A stretch of 64,000 nt of DNA from Diacronema lutheri. Lineage: Eukaryota; Haptophyta; Pavlovophyceae; Pavlovales; Pavlovaceae. Below are positions 20,300 through 30,830 of the stretch, piece after piece (positions within the stretch are counted from its first letter, which is position 1; every line of letters begins with the position of its first letter). The stretch covers positions 161,119 through 225,118 of the forward strand of contig JAGTXO010000053.1 in the NCBI GenBank assembly GCA_019448385.1, read 5' to 3'. A program made the position numbers and the translations under genes. The notes under the pieces are model-generated. The model was not told where the DNA came from, searched no databases, and was given only the letters and a program-made list of their open reading frames with translations.

Positions 20300-20770
20300 A
20301 GGACGCAACGTGTCTGCTCGCCGCTGCGGCAGCCAGATCGCCACCGCTCCGAACGCGCCTGCGCTCAGTGCCGCGCACACGCTTTCGTCCACCCCTCACG
20401 CCACGTCATGCGCCACGACCACTGCGCACGCTGACCAACGTTGCCACCTTTCGCTCGCGCGCCGCTCCCTCTCATCGCGGCCTCGTCGCGCGCCACGGTC
20501 ACCATAATCTCCCCACCATCGAGGTTGCGCGTAACGCTAGTGCGCGTATCGCTGTCCGGTAAAGCGCAAAGCGGATGCGCGACGGATGGCCCACGCGCGA
20601 GGCGGCGACGTACAAGCCGTTCATGAAGCACGGATCAGCGAACCAAAAGCCCGCGCATTCATGCGTTGGCCGTGCGCCTTGCTGATCGCCATCGCAAACG
20701 CAGGCCGGACAGGATGCTGGCGGCGAGGTCCACGCGCGAGATGAGCACTGTACAGTCCTCGCCCGCGTCC
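20300..20770 (-). pseudogene. Helitron helicase C-terminal fragment plus R1 remnant
   Basis: The minus strand reads ADPCFMNGLYVAASRVGHPS then RIRFALYRTAI, with RPAFAMAISKAHGQ in a neighbouring frame. It is the fifth helicase-end fragment in the window, truncated on both sides. Confidence 0.65.
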
Positions 20771-20844
20771 GTGCCGGGCCGCGAGCACCCGAGCAGCCGT
20801 CCGCCCGCACGTTCTCAGCGTTGCAGACTGGCGCACTATATCCG

Positions 20845-20960
20845 TTAGCAGGTTAGCACCCGAGATCGTGAGGACGTGCAGTCTGAGATCGTGAGGACGG
20901 CATGGCATCACGTGTCGCGCCACCGCCTGAGAGCCGCACGAGAGCCGAAACCCCCCCACC
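20845..20960 (+). repeat. GATCGTGAGGACG units plus truncated R2
   Basis: Two tandem GATCGTGAGGACG units are followed by GTCGCGCCACCGCCTGAGAG and CCGCACGAGAGCCGAAACCC, then an AT-rich TTTTAAAAAG about 30 bp before the next gene. Possible promoter-proximal repeat. Confidence 0.55.
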
Positions 20961-20997
20961 TCTTTTAAAAAGACACGCCGTATTATGCGCTCACCCA

Positions 20998-22317
20998 ATG
21001 CCCATGCGCCCACTCTCGTTGCGAGAGTGGGCGGCGTGCGTGATCATTGCTTGCCTGCTGTGGTACGCGTCGCACGCGGCTCTATTTCGTCTCAGGCCGT
21101 CCGAGCGCATGCCGCAGTCTGCCGGTCAACCGCCGGCAGTGGGCGCCAAAATTGTCCTCCTCACGCTCGATCCGCGCGGCGCAATCGGGTGGATAGGCGA
21201 TAGTAGCTGGCGTCGCGAGTCGCCGCGTGACTTGGTCGGCTGGCCTGGTCGCTTGCGCGACATGCATAGGCAATACGAGGTCAACTGGAGGTGCTACGCT
21301 CAGCTGCACAACTACACGCTGGTGATCGAGCGCGACGACGACGCTGCTCGCTGGCGCTTTGAGCGCAACGGCGACCTGGGTGATGCGGAAGTTTGGAAAG
21401 GGAGCGACGAGGGTCACGTCGACCTGCGCTCCCTGCCGGCGCCATACTCACCGTTTTGGGTCAAAGTGGACCTGCTCGAGCGATTCCTTCCAGGCGCAGA
21501 TTGGGCCGTGTATTTCGATGCGGATGCCCTGTTTGTCGCGCTGCCAACGCGGTTCGAAGAGGTGGTTTCTCAGGTGGCCAGCCCGTCGACAGACCTGTTC
21601 GTCGTGGGCAGCGCGCAGCTTCTCGACAGCGCGGACATCGTGGAGCACACGCTGTGCGCCGGTCTGTTCGCGGTGCGCAACTCCCCCGGCGGCTGGTGGT
21701 TCGTACGTCGTTGGTTTGCACTTCGCCATCAGGACAATTTGTGGGGCGACCAGGGTGCGTTCCACCACGCGGTGCTTGAAATGCACCTGCGGCACAATGC
21801 GACTCGGTCTTCTGGGGCAAAGGCTCCGCCTTGGTACGCGAAGGCCTACGACAGCGTTGCGTCCCCCTGCCTGCGCGCGCACTGGAGCCTCAGCAGGCAA
21901 CCCGCCGATATTCGCTGCGTGGGCAACGCGATGCGCTCCCTTCGCGATCGCCCGTTCGTGGACATGCGCACGGAATGGCCGGTGGCGTGGTCGAGCCAAT
22001 TCGGCCTCGATTTGAATGGCATGTTCATGCGCGGGCCGTGGTCACAGATGATCTCCGATTTACACGGCAATTTCACCCGCAGACGCTCCCCCCCCTTGCT
22101 CGCGCACACAAAGACGGGGCGCAAATTCCCGCTCAGCGCCCTGTACTATCGCAATGCCATCCATGGGCTTGCCATGTCCTGCCCGCCCGCAATCGCTCGC
22201 GCGGATCCCGCAGATTTTGTCCGTGGTGCTGTCTTTGGCGAGCGCACGTCTGAGTGGAGCCGTTCGTTCAAGACGACCACGCCGCAAACCCCGCATGCCT
22301 TTGCGCAACGCGCGTAG
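20998..22317 (+). CDS. Type II membrane glycosyltransferase, GT34-like fold
   Basis: Intact, intronless, 439 aa from ATG 20998 (a second ATG at 21004) to TAG. Residues 11-30 (WAACVIIACLLWYASHAALF) form an N-terminal signal anchor, as in Golgi transferases. The catalytic region has FWVKVDLLERFLPGADWAVY followed by FDADALFV (about 153-180) with a DxD metal/sugar-nucleotide motif (174-176), then AGLFAVRNSPGGWWFVRRWF (221-240) and LWGDQGAFHHAV (248-259). This matches galactosyl/mannosyl/xylosyltransferases of the GMA12/MNN10 (GT34) and related GT77 type. The donor sugar cannot be told. It probably adds sugars to surface glycans in the Golgi. No frame damage. Confidence 0.72.
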   Translation: MPMRPLSLREWAACVIIACLLWYASHAALFRLRPSERMPQSAGQPPAVGAKIVLLTLDPRGAIGWIGDSSWRRESPRDLVGWPGRLRDMHRQYEVNWRCYAQLHNYTLVIERDDDAARWRFERNGDLGDAEVWKGSDEGHVDLRSLPAPYSPFWVKVDLLERFLPGADWAVYFDADALFVALPTRFEEVVSQVASPSTDLFVVGSAQLLDSADIVEHTLCAGLFAVRNSPGGWWFVRRWFALRHQDNLWGDQGAFHHAVLEMHLRHNATRSSGAKAPPWYAKAYDSVASPCLRAHWSLSRQPADIRCVGNAMRSLRDRPFVDMRTEWPVAWSSQFGLDLNGMFMRGPWSQMISDLHGNFTRRRSPPLLAHTKTGRKFPLSALYYRNAIHGLAMSCPPAIARADPADFVRGAVFGERTSEWSRSFKTTTPQTPHAFAQRA

Positions 22318-23037
22318 CCGTATTCCGTACGCTTTGCACACGTTCAGACAAATACAGCCGCGCGCGCCGAGCGGTCCTGCGTCTCCCCTTCCTCCACCCG
22401 CCACGAGCGAGCCGCCACTCTCCACGCTGCCGCGCCTGCCGTGCTGCCTGACGCCACCGACGAGCGCGTCGCCACCGTCACCAGCGAGCTGCTGCCTTGC
22501 ACGTCGCCCGAACACGCACTTCGACCCGCGCGTAGCAGCCCGCGTTGCGCGCGGCCGTCGTGAGCACGTCAACGTCCGGCAGCGCCTCAGCTTGCGCGAT
22601 GCCAGTTGCGACTTGCGCCCCCCCCCGGATTCCGCCGTTCTATTCTGCTGGGCGTCAATCATGCGGGCCTTTCCGTCGCCTGCGTTCCGTGGTCGGACTT
22701 CTTTAGTCGAGTGAGGGGAGCGACGGTGGCGGCCTTCAGTATCGCCGCGTGCGTGGATGCGCCCGCATCCGCGTCTGCCCGAGCATTGTGCGTAGGGCGG
22801 CGCGTGGATGCGATCGGCGTTGTCGAGTGCGCGGCGGGTAGGGTATATACGGTTTGCCCGTCAGCGACGACGGCTCATTGAAAGCCGTCAGCAGCGCGCA
22901 CTTGGGCCCAGGCGTGTGCCCGGGGGTGTGCGCGCTAGTCGGCGGGCCTGTGTCGCCCGCCGATCGGATGCCCCGTGGGTGCCCGTCGATACGCTCGAAG
23001 ATCGAGTTGGCCTCGCGCTCTCGCCTGCGCGGCGTCG

Positions 23038-23039
<2 letters not shown>
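22318..23039. other. No recognised gene; dispersed repeat at about 22746-22850
   Basis: 22746-22850 shares GGATGCGATCGGCG...GTCGAGTGCGCGGCG with 41768-41850. Otherwise Pro/Arg-rich frames without family signature. Confidence 0.5.

Positions 23040-23078
<39 letters not shown>
23040..23078. repeat. Poly(G) tract, 39 nt
   Basis: The longest homopolymer in the window: 39 consecutive G. Confidence 0.95.
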
Positions 23079-23079
<1 letters not shown>

Positions 23080-23671
23080 GGGGGCAGCAGCTCAGGTCGG
23101 GTCGCGCGACAGCGTCCGCCAACGCCGGCCGCGTGCGCACGAGCGCACGCCCCGGTACGCCCGGCCCAATGGCCTCCCGCGCAGCACACCGCTGCTGCCG
23201 GTGCGAGCGCCCGTCCGTGCGGCGCCTGAGCACGCCGAGCTCGCTTAGCGCCGCCCCTGATCGTCCGCGTGAGCGTGGGCGCGCGAGCCGAAGGGTTGAG
23301 CGCAGAGCGCGCAGGCCGAGCACGTGCGGCGCGCCGCGCCGCACGGAGCCGCGCGCGTTGCGCGCGGTGCGGCGTGGCGCGGCGCGGCGCACGGTGCAGC
23401 TCGCCACGGGCGCGCGCACTCGCACCTGCATCGGCGCGCTGGCGATCGTCCACGCACACGTCGCCGTCGGCCGTCGAGGCGCGTGCACCCCTCCCCCCCG
23501 TCAGTCCATGCCCATCCGTCCGCAACGGGGCTCAAAAGCAGCCTGATGACGTGACGTCCTCCGTCCGTCCTCCCAAAAAAGCACACCCAATCACCCTCCC
23601 TATCATTCTTGGCTTTTGTCTGGTCGCCCTGACCTTGGACAGTGTCCACGTCTTTGTGTTTTACTACTAAC
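23079..23671. other. No recognised gene; repeat shared with 45200-45590
   Basis: Contains a G+C-biased block (about 23110-23470) related in both layout and words (GCGAGCGCCCGTCCGTGCGG, GCACGTGCGGCGCG) to 45200-45590. An AT-richer stretch 23570-23670 carries no signal I can name. Confidence 0.45.
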
Positions 23672-24290
23672 GGCGCGGGGTCAGCACCAGCTGCGGGGGA
23701 TCGAGTAGCCACCAATGTCGTCGATCCCCGTGCATCCCGGTCACCAGCGAGCTAGCAGCGAGGCCCGACGGGCCCAAAGGGCCCGCCCGTGCCTAACCGC
23801 CGCGCGCTGCCGGTCGCGTGCCGCCGCCCGCGTGCAGGCGATACACGCCGTCCAAGCCACCGCACGCCTCAGCGCCCGCTTCCGCCGCCTGGTCGGCCGC
23901 ACGACGCGGCGCCCGCGCGCACCATGCGCGCGCGCGCGAGCAGCAGCTGCGCGTGCCCGCGCACCACGCACGCGGCGAGCTGGTGGCGCATGACGCGCTC
24001 GAGCGACGCCTGGGCGGCACCGCGAGTCGGCGCGCGCATGCGCGCCATCACGCGTCCGCGCCCATGTGCGAGAGCGTCTTGAGGAGGGTAGCCAACCCGG
24101 CCGACCATCCGCCAAAACTGCCGACGACGACCGCCTGCAGCGGCGGGAACTCGTGGAGGCGCCGCTGCATCGGGCCCACGTGGCCCTCCGGCGCCGCGAA
24201 GACCTCCTGGTCGAGCGCGACGCACTCGCGCAGCCGCTCCCTCTGCACCTCGCGCGCGCGCAGCTCCACTGCCCCGCAGCAAGGGTCGCG
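23672..24290 (-). pseudogene. C-terminal remnant of the ExK-type element protein
   Basis: Minus-strand segments ECVALDQEVFAAPEGHVGPM, RLHEFPPLQAVVVGSFGGWS and HQLAACVVRGHAQLLLARAR align with QLDEELFGMQPGQVGPM... in the fuller copy at 55880-56420. The end (LDGVYRLHAGGGTRPAARGG-stop) is followed by the same 3' repeat as 19180-19412. It lies just 3' of the Fanzor of copy C and out of frame with it, so it marks a separate element end fused to the Fanzor tail. Confidence 0.6.
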
Positions 24291-24299
24291 GCTGCCGTG

Positions 24300-25717
24300 C
24301 TGACGCGACGCTGGCGCTTCGCCTCCGGCGCCGCGTCGCGTGCGGACGCGAGCGAATCCCGCGCGTTGCCGCCGGTCGTGCCGGTGCCGGCAGCGGCAGC
24401 GGCAGCGGCGGCGGCGGCGGCAGCACCAGCACTGCCGCTGCGGCCGCGGCCGCGGCCGCGGCCGCGGCCACCGCTGCGTCCGCCGCCGCGTCCGCCGCCG
24501 CGGCCGCCGCCGAGGACGCCAACGCCGCTGCCGCTGACGCCGGCGCCGCCGCCGCCGCCGGCGCCGCCGCCGCCGGCACCGCCGCCGCGGCTGCCGGCAC
24601 CGCCGCCGCCACCGCCGCCGCCGGAACCGCCGCCGCCGCCGCCGCCGCCGCCGCCCGCCTCGTCTTCGTCCACCTGCAGCACGCCCTCGTCGTGCTCTCT
24701 CTCGCGACCGAGGGCGCGCTGCCAAAAGGCCTTGACGCGCTTGAAGCGGCCGGGCTCGGACGTGATGCGCTCATGCCTGCCGAGGTGGTCGGCGACCATG
24801 TCGAGCACATCGTGGTAGATGCAGCGCGCCGCCGTCCAGTCGCGGTGGTAGATGATGCCGCACGCGTCGCACCGCGTCGCCCGCCACGCGCCGCGGCCGC
24901 TCGGCGAGCTGCGCGCGTACGGGTGCAGCGTGCCTCCGCATCGCTGCAGCGGCGGCGGCTGCCCCGCCGCCTCGTCCGCCGTCGTCGGCGCGCCGTCGTC
25001 GGCGGGAGCGCCTGCGCCGGCGTCGGCGGCCGGCGCCGCGCTCGCAGCGGGCGCGCCCCGCACCTCGCGCAGCTGCGAACAGCACTTGGAGCTGAGCGGC
25101 TCGGGCACGAGCGTCGCCGCGACGCCGCGCCGGCGCAGCGCGCAGAGCACGCCGACGCCGAGCGCCGGCGCCTTGCCGCGCACGCAGCCGCCGCCGCGCG
25201 ACCGGTGGAGCCAATCGCCGAAGAGCACGAGCAGCTGGTCTGGCCGCAGCCCTCGGTCGGTCGCGTGCGCGCGCACGATCCGCGCCGCCGCGCGCGCGCA
25301 CTCGCGCCGGCTCGCGCCGCCGCGCCGCTTGCGCGCGCGCAGCCGCGCGCGCGCGCCGTACACGGGCAGCGTAGCCCGTCGCACGCGCTCGTGCGCGCGC
25401 GCGTAGGCGGCCTGGTCGTTCGCGCCGAGCGCGGTGCGCCCGCCGTGCGCCGCGCCGAGCTCCGCCTCGAGCGCGGCCGCCGTCGGCGGAGCACGCGGCG
25501 CGCGCGGCCGCGCGCCGCCCGGCCCCGACGGGCCGGCGCGCGCGCCCGGCTCGACGAGCGGCCGTTGCCGCGCGCCCTCGAGCTTGCTGCGCTCGCGCGC
25601 GTGCCCCGCGCGCGCGGCGCGCTCGCGCTGCGTGAGGCGAACCGAGGTGGGCTCGAGCCCGTGGCCGTTCGGCGCGTACGTCACGAAGCCGTCGGAGCCG
25701 GGGTCCACCGTGGCCGT
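24300..25717 (-). pseudogene. Fanzor C-terminal half: RuvC, zinc ribbon, Gly/RGG tail (copy C)
   Basis: RuvC-I is VDPGSDGFVTYAPN, starting 10 bases after a TAG at 25718-25720. RuvC-II is LLVLFGDWLHRSRGGG (about 25245), followed by the Fanzor-style alternative Glu motif LVPEPLSSKCCSQL (about 25105). Two Cys pairs of the zinc ribbon flank GTLHPY (CCSQL..., RCDACG), and RuvC-III is YHRDWTAARCIYHDVLDM (about 24850-24790). All expected nuclease elements are present. A long Gly-rich, RGRGRG tail and a KRQRR basic motif follow, perhaps an added RNA-binding/nuclear segment. The TAG and a frameshift near 25815 separate it from its N-terminal half. Confidence 0.8.
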
Positions 25718-25720
25718 CTA

Positions 25721-27450
25721 GAGGCCGTGCACCTCGATCGCCTCGGCCAGCTGCTTGGGCGTCGCCTCGTCGAACGTGCCGTTGGGATCGCGCCAATCGT
25801 CGAGGAAGGACTTGCTGCCGCCGGGCGGCGGCGGCTGAACACCGGCACGACCGCCTGCCAGGCGTGGCCGTTGTGGCGCAGGGACACCGCCGGCTGCGGT
25901 CCGGCGGACGCGATCGCGGGTGGGACGGCGGTGCCGACATACGTGGGCCGCTGCTCCGCCGTCACGTCGCTGCCGGGCAGCTGCTGGCCTGTCCACCGCA
26001 TCGCCCGCTCGTCGAGGCTGACGAAGTGGCTGAAGATCATGTCCCGGACGCGCGGGTCGCTGGTCGCGCTGTGCGGGTCGTCGTGCGGCACGCCGTCGGC
26101 CGTCGGCAGCTCGCGCGCCCACTCGCGGACGAAGGCCGTGTCGTCCTCGTCGAGCAGGAGGTACAGGTCCTGCGCGGACAGGTCGACAAAGCGCTTCTGC
26201 ATGCTCATGCGCCGGGGGCAGAGCGCGTACGGCGGCGGCTCGCCGGTGACGTGCGTGTAGAGCATCGCGAGGCGCGCGAGCAGCGACGCGCCCATCGCCG
26301 CCTTATCCGGCTGCGCGGCGCACGCAAGGGAAGGAAGGGGGGGAGGGGGGGGGTGGAGGTCGGGGAGCACGTCATCAGCGCCGTCGAGCGCTCCGCGCGC
26401 CGTGGCCCTGCTGCGCGCGCGCGCGGCACGTCGTCCGCGCGGCGCGCGCCCGTCCATGCCCGGCCGCGGCGCCGCGCCGCGGAGCGCGCGCGCGCGGGGC
26501 GCGCCGCGGCACGCGCGCGCGCCGCGCGGACGGCGCGGCCACCGTCGCGCGGCCGGCCCGTGCGTAGCCCCCTCCGTCCCCGCGCGCGCCGCGCGGCGCG
26601 CGCGCGCGCGCGCGCGCGCGCGCACCGTCAGGAAGTAGTTGGTCGTGTGCCTGACCTTGGGGCCATCCGTGCTGTAGTCGCATGGGAGCACGAGCCAGTC
26701 GGCGTGCTGCGCGAGCGCGGGCGGCAGCCGCGGCGCCGCGCCGGCCGTGTCGCCGGACCACAGCTTCTTGAGCAGCGTCGCGACGTCCGCGTCGCGCTGC
26801 TCATTCGACGTGCGCGCGCCGCGCGGCTTGGCGGCCTCGTCCGCGTCGACCGCCGCGCGCAGCAGCGCGCGCAGCAGCTTGTACGCGACGCGGCGCGGGT
26901 GCATCTCGTACGCGGTGGAAATCTGCTCCGCCTCGGTCGCGACGCAGCCGTCGAGCGAAGGGTGCGAGCGCGTTGTCGGCGCGTCGCCCTGCGACAGCCG
27001 GTCAATGTGCCGCTGGTTGCGCGCCCGCTTCGCCGCGTTGGCCTCGCCGAGCGGATGGCCGCGCTTCTGGTCGGGCGGCAGCTCGATCTGGCGGATCAGG
27101 TTCTCCACGTCGTCCTCGCCCTTGGGGTAGCCCTTCAGCTCGTCGTCTGGGCGCTGCAGCTCGTCGCCGGGCGAGCACTGCCCGGCGTTCGGCAGCGATG
27201 TGTGCGCGCGGTCGTTGAGCACGTTGTACGTCATGCGCGTGCTGGCGTTCGCCTCGTCCACGACGTGCATCAGCTTGACGCCGTACTTTGCCCGCCCGCG
27301 AAAGGCGCCGTCGCTGAGCTCCAGGGTCCGGTACTCCGTGTGCCAGCCCCGCGGCTTCTGCAGGCAGGCGATGCGCTTGCCCGTCGCGTCCGGCGGCTCG
27401 GCCGGCGGCTCGGCGCTCGCGCAGCACGCGCAGGCGGACGCGTTGGCCGC
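25721..27450 (-). pseudogene. Fanzor N-terminal half, giant element copy C
   Basis: In frame with the upstream region X. Blocks: AKYGVKLMHVVDEANASTRM (helix matching VHRLTTQASRVVNKVVRDEA in copy B), AYEMHPRRVAYKLLRALLRA, VRHTTNYFLT, then after the intron ASLLARLAMLYTHVTGEPPP, DPRVRDMIFSHFVSLDERAM and AWQAVVPVF. A frameshift at about 25815 in a C-rich run passes to SFLDDWRDPNGTFDEATPKQ and LAEAIEVHGL, then TAG. Without those two lesions it would continue straight into RuvC-I. Confidence 0.7.
26311..26625 (-). other. Predicted phase-0 intron (315 nt) in copy C Fanzor
   Basis: From CTGACG|GTGCGCGCG at 26625 to a CCCTCCCCCCCTTCCTTCCC tract and GCGCAG| at 26311. It contains a (GC)n purine-pyrimidine run (about 26590-26622). 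Length is a multiple of three without a stop, so it reads through unspliced, but only the spliced product aligns with copies A and B (HTTNYFLT | PDKAAMGASLLARLA). Confidence 0.6.
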
Positions 27451-28477
27451 GCCGGCCGCCGGCGCGGCCGTCCGCGCGGCGCGGCGCGGCGTCGCGGCCG
27501 GCTCCGCGCACTCGCCGCACGCGAGCACGCCCCCGCCGACCGCGCCGGCCGCGCGCGGCCGCGCCGCCGCCGTGCCGCGCCCGGACGCCGGCGCGGTGCT
27601 CACCGGCGACTTGGGGAGAGCGGCCTCGCGCTTGGCCTCCGCGCGCAGCCACGCCTCGAGCAGCCAGCCGGCCGCCTGCGCGTCGCGCTCGCGCGGCCAC
27701 ACGCGCCCGGCGTTGCCCAGCAGGCCGCCGCGCTCCACGCGCAGCACGCACAGCGCGAGCGCGAGCGCCCACACGCCCGCGCGGCCGGCGGGCGGCACGT
27801 ACGCACGCGAGCGCTCCGACCGGCGCAGCTGCTCGAGCGTCGCGTCGCCGCCGAACAAATGCGCGACGAGCCCGCCCGCCCAGCTTGTCGCCGCCGCGCC
27901 CGCCGCGCCATCGCGCGGCGCGCGCTCGAGCAGGAAGAACCGGCGCCAGCGGCCGCTCGGACCTGCGCGGTGCTCGTCGGCGGCGAGCAGGAGGAGGAGC
28001 TGCGGGTCGGCGCCGTCGCTCGGCGAGTGGACGAGCAGCAGCGCGTCGCAGTCGGTATCGTCGAGACGCTCGCGCAGCCGCTTTGGCGCGGCCTCGTGCC
28101 GTGTGTCGCGCGCGTCGAGCAGCGCGCGCGTCTCGCCCGGGCCGAAGAAGGCGCGGAACCCGCGCGCCGGGTCGCGCACCTGGGCGAGCACGCCGTCAAT
28201 GGCGGCGGGCGCCACGACCGCATGCTTGCCGCCCGATGCCTTGAGCTCGTCCAGGCACCGCGCACGAGCCTCCCCCGGCGTCGGCGCCGCCGACGCCGGC
28301 GCGGACGCGACCGGCTGCTGCGTCACCGCCGCGTCGCGCGCTCGCAGCTGCGCTGCCGTCTCGCGCAGGATGAGCGCAAACACCGCCGCGCGGTACTCGG
28401 CGAGCTGCGCCGTCGCGTGCACGTTGAGGGCAAGCACGCTCGCCGCGGCAGCGAGCGCGCTCTGGTCGCCGCCGCCA

Positions 28478-28510
<33 letters not shown>

Positions 28511-30627
28511 ACGTTGGCGGCGGCGTCACGCGCGCCGAGCGCGAGCCAGGACATGACCACGACGCAGGCGGCGCGCGAATCCGCCTTGCGCTCGACGCGC
28601 CAGCGGCCGCCGACCGCGCGCCCGTGCGCCGTCGGCTGCGCCGACCGCGCGGTCGCCGGCGCAGCGCCGTCGACGGGCGGAAGCGCGCGCAGGCGGAGCG
28701 CGCGCGCGAGCCCGCGGACGAGCTGCTCCGCCTGGCGCTCGATCTCCTTGGCGCGCTCGCGCACGGCGATCGGCTTGGCCCCCGTGGCGCGCTCCGGCGC
28801 GGCGGTCGGGTTGCAGTGCTGCACCCAGCCGCCCTCGCCGTCGCGCACGACGACCACGACGGCCGCGCCGACCCGCCGATTGGTGCTGGCGAAGAGCAGC
28901 GCGAGGTGCGTGCACTCGCCGAGGCCGTGCTCGTCCAGCGCGGTCTGCGCGCGATCGGGCTCGCCGCCGCCGTCGGCGACGGCGGCGAGCAGCGCGCGCG
29001 CGACGGCCGGTCCGGCCGTCCTCCACGGCCGGCCGGCTTTGTCCGCGGCGCGGTTGATCGCGCCGAGCTCGGCCTCGACGACGATCGAAGGCACCTCGGT
29101 GTACTTGCCCTGGAGCGCGCGCACGTCGTGCGTCGACAGCGGCCGTTCGCCACACGTGTACGTGAGCGGCGGACCGCCGGGTCGCGCCGCCGCGTCGACG
29201 CGCGCGGTGTCGGCCGCGAGCCGCGCGCGCGCCTCGGCATCGCGCTTGCGCTTGCGCGGCAGCGGCGGCAGGTGCGGCGCGACGCGGCGGCCGCGCGACT
29301 CGCCGGCCGGCTCCGCGCTCGGCGCGCCGGGCGCGCCGGCCGGCGCGCCCGCCGCGCGCGCGCTCGCGCCGCCGCCGCGCGCGCGCGCGCCGTCCGGCTC
29401 GGCCGCGTACACGAGCAGCAGCGCGCGGCCCTCGAGCGCGACCCTCGCGGTGCACGCGCGCCTGCTCGCGGCGGCAACGCGCATCCAGTCGCGATCGCCG
29501 GGCGCGAGGGCAGCGCAGGCGACGAGCCGCTCCTTGTCGTCGCACGCGTCGCGCTGCACGACGGCGACCAGCCTGAGCACGGCGGCGGGCTCGGCGTCGG
29601 CGTCGGCCCCGGCGGCGTCCGCGGTCGGCTCGGCCGGCTCGGCGCCGCGCGCGACGCGCAGCGCGAGCCGCTCGGGCATCTCGAGCAGCGACTCGGTCGC
29701 GTCCGCGACGTGCACGACGACGAGCCGCGGCGGGTTGCGCACCCCGTGCGCGCCGAGCGCGCGCGACACGGCGGCGCTGGCGCTCGCGCCGCGCGCGTCG
29801 GCGGCGCGCAGCGCGACGAGCGGCCACGCGGCCGACGCGCCGCGCGCCGAGGGCGCGCCCGGCGCCGGCGGCTCGCCGCCGCGCAGCGCGCGCTCGAGCT
29901 CGTCGCTCGCGCCGCACGCGCGCAGCACGTCGAGCAGCGCGCGCAGCGCGCCGTCGGCCGACAAGCCGCGCGCCGTGCCCGCCGGCCAGCCCGCCGACTG
30001 CTCGAGCGCGGCGGCGAGCGGCGCGACGCGCGCCGACTCGGGCGCGCTCTCGTCATCGGGCTCGAGCGCGTTGTGCAGGCGCGCGAGCGCGCGCGCGACG
30101 GCCGCGGCGCCACTGCCGGGGGCGCGGCTCGCCGCGCGCACCGCGCGCCGCCAGGCCGGCACGAACATGAGCGCCGACACGAGCGCCGCGAGCGCGCGCG
30201 CCTCGCGCGCGTCGCTCGCGCCGAGGCGCGGCGGCACGCGCGCGGCGCCGCGCGGCGCGGTGCCTCGGAAGCGTGGGCTTAGCGTGTAGGCAAGGTGCTG
30301 CGGCACGCCGCGCGCCTCCGCGAGCGCGCGTCCGTCCTCGACCTCGCGCCACACCATCGCGATCGCCGGCGTGGCGCGCGCGAGCCAGTCGGGGTCGGCG
30401 GGCAGGTGGATCACGACGAGAATCGGCGCCCAGTCCAGCCGCGGGTTCTTGTGACGGTCGGGCACGACCCACACGAGCAGCACCGTGCTCTCCGCGCCGC
30501 ACGCCGCCTCGTAGATCCTGGGCTGCGAGCGCCAATCGGGCTTGACGCGCAGCGCCCACGCGTGTTCGATGGCAGCGGCGCGGTCGCCATCGAAGTGAAC
30601 CGTCTTCACCTCGCCGATGACGTGCAT
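27451..30627 (-). pseudogene. Giant element copy C, region X fused in frame to Fanzor
   Basis: More than 1000 codons run without a stop into the Fanzor half. I take ATG 30627 (MHVIGEVKTVHFDGD) as the start because the same MHVV/MHVI start block occurs at 41927 in copy B. Features: GEVKTVHF (possible ExK nuclease remnant), ESTVLLVWVVPDRHKNPRLD, NPPRLVVVHVADATESLLEM, a basic RKRKRD stretch, CGERPLSTHDVRALQGKYTE and a Cys-rich block (ACGECAEP, ACACCASAE). It is diverged from copy B and I cannot assign enzymatic function. Very high GC. Confidence 0.5.
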
Positions 30628-30639
30628 CTTATAAGCGGG

Positions 30640-30796
30640 AATTCCGCCCCTTCGCGTCGCGGGCGTCGTCGCGAGATGCACGAGATCGTGGCTGTTTCGG
30701 CGCACATCTGCGAAGATGCGCGCGCTGCTGCCGCAAAGCGTGCTCGTGCTCAGCCTCGCGGCCAAAGCGCCCGCCGAGCTGCGTGCCGACACTCAC

Positions 30797-30830
<34 letters not shown>

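Noticed and set aside
25864-30282. 1472-codon plus-strand ORF, the longest on that strand
   Set aside because: Composition (Arg/Ala repeats, no motif) is that of an antisense shadow in about 80% GC DNA. The opposite strand aligns with copies A and B and contains Fanzor blocks.
27451-30627. Ulp1-type protease inside copy C region X (HLALLF...GGWVQHCN, KADSRAACVVV)
   Set aside because: The His, Asp, Gln and Cys positions do not fall in proper order and spacing; the real Ulp1 signature is at 54180-54420.
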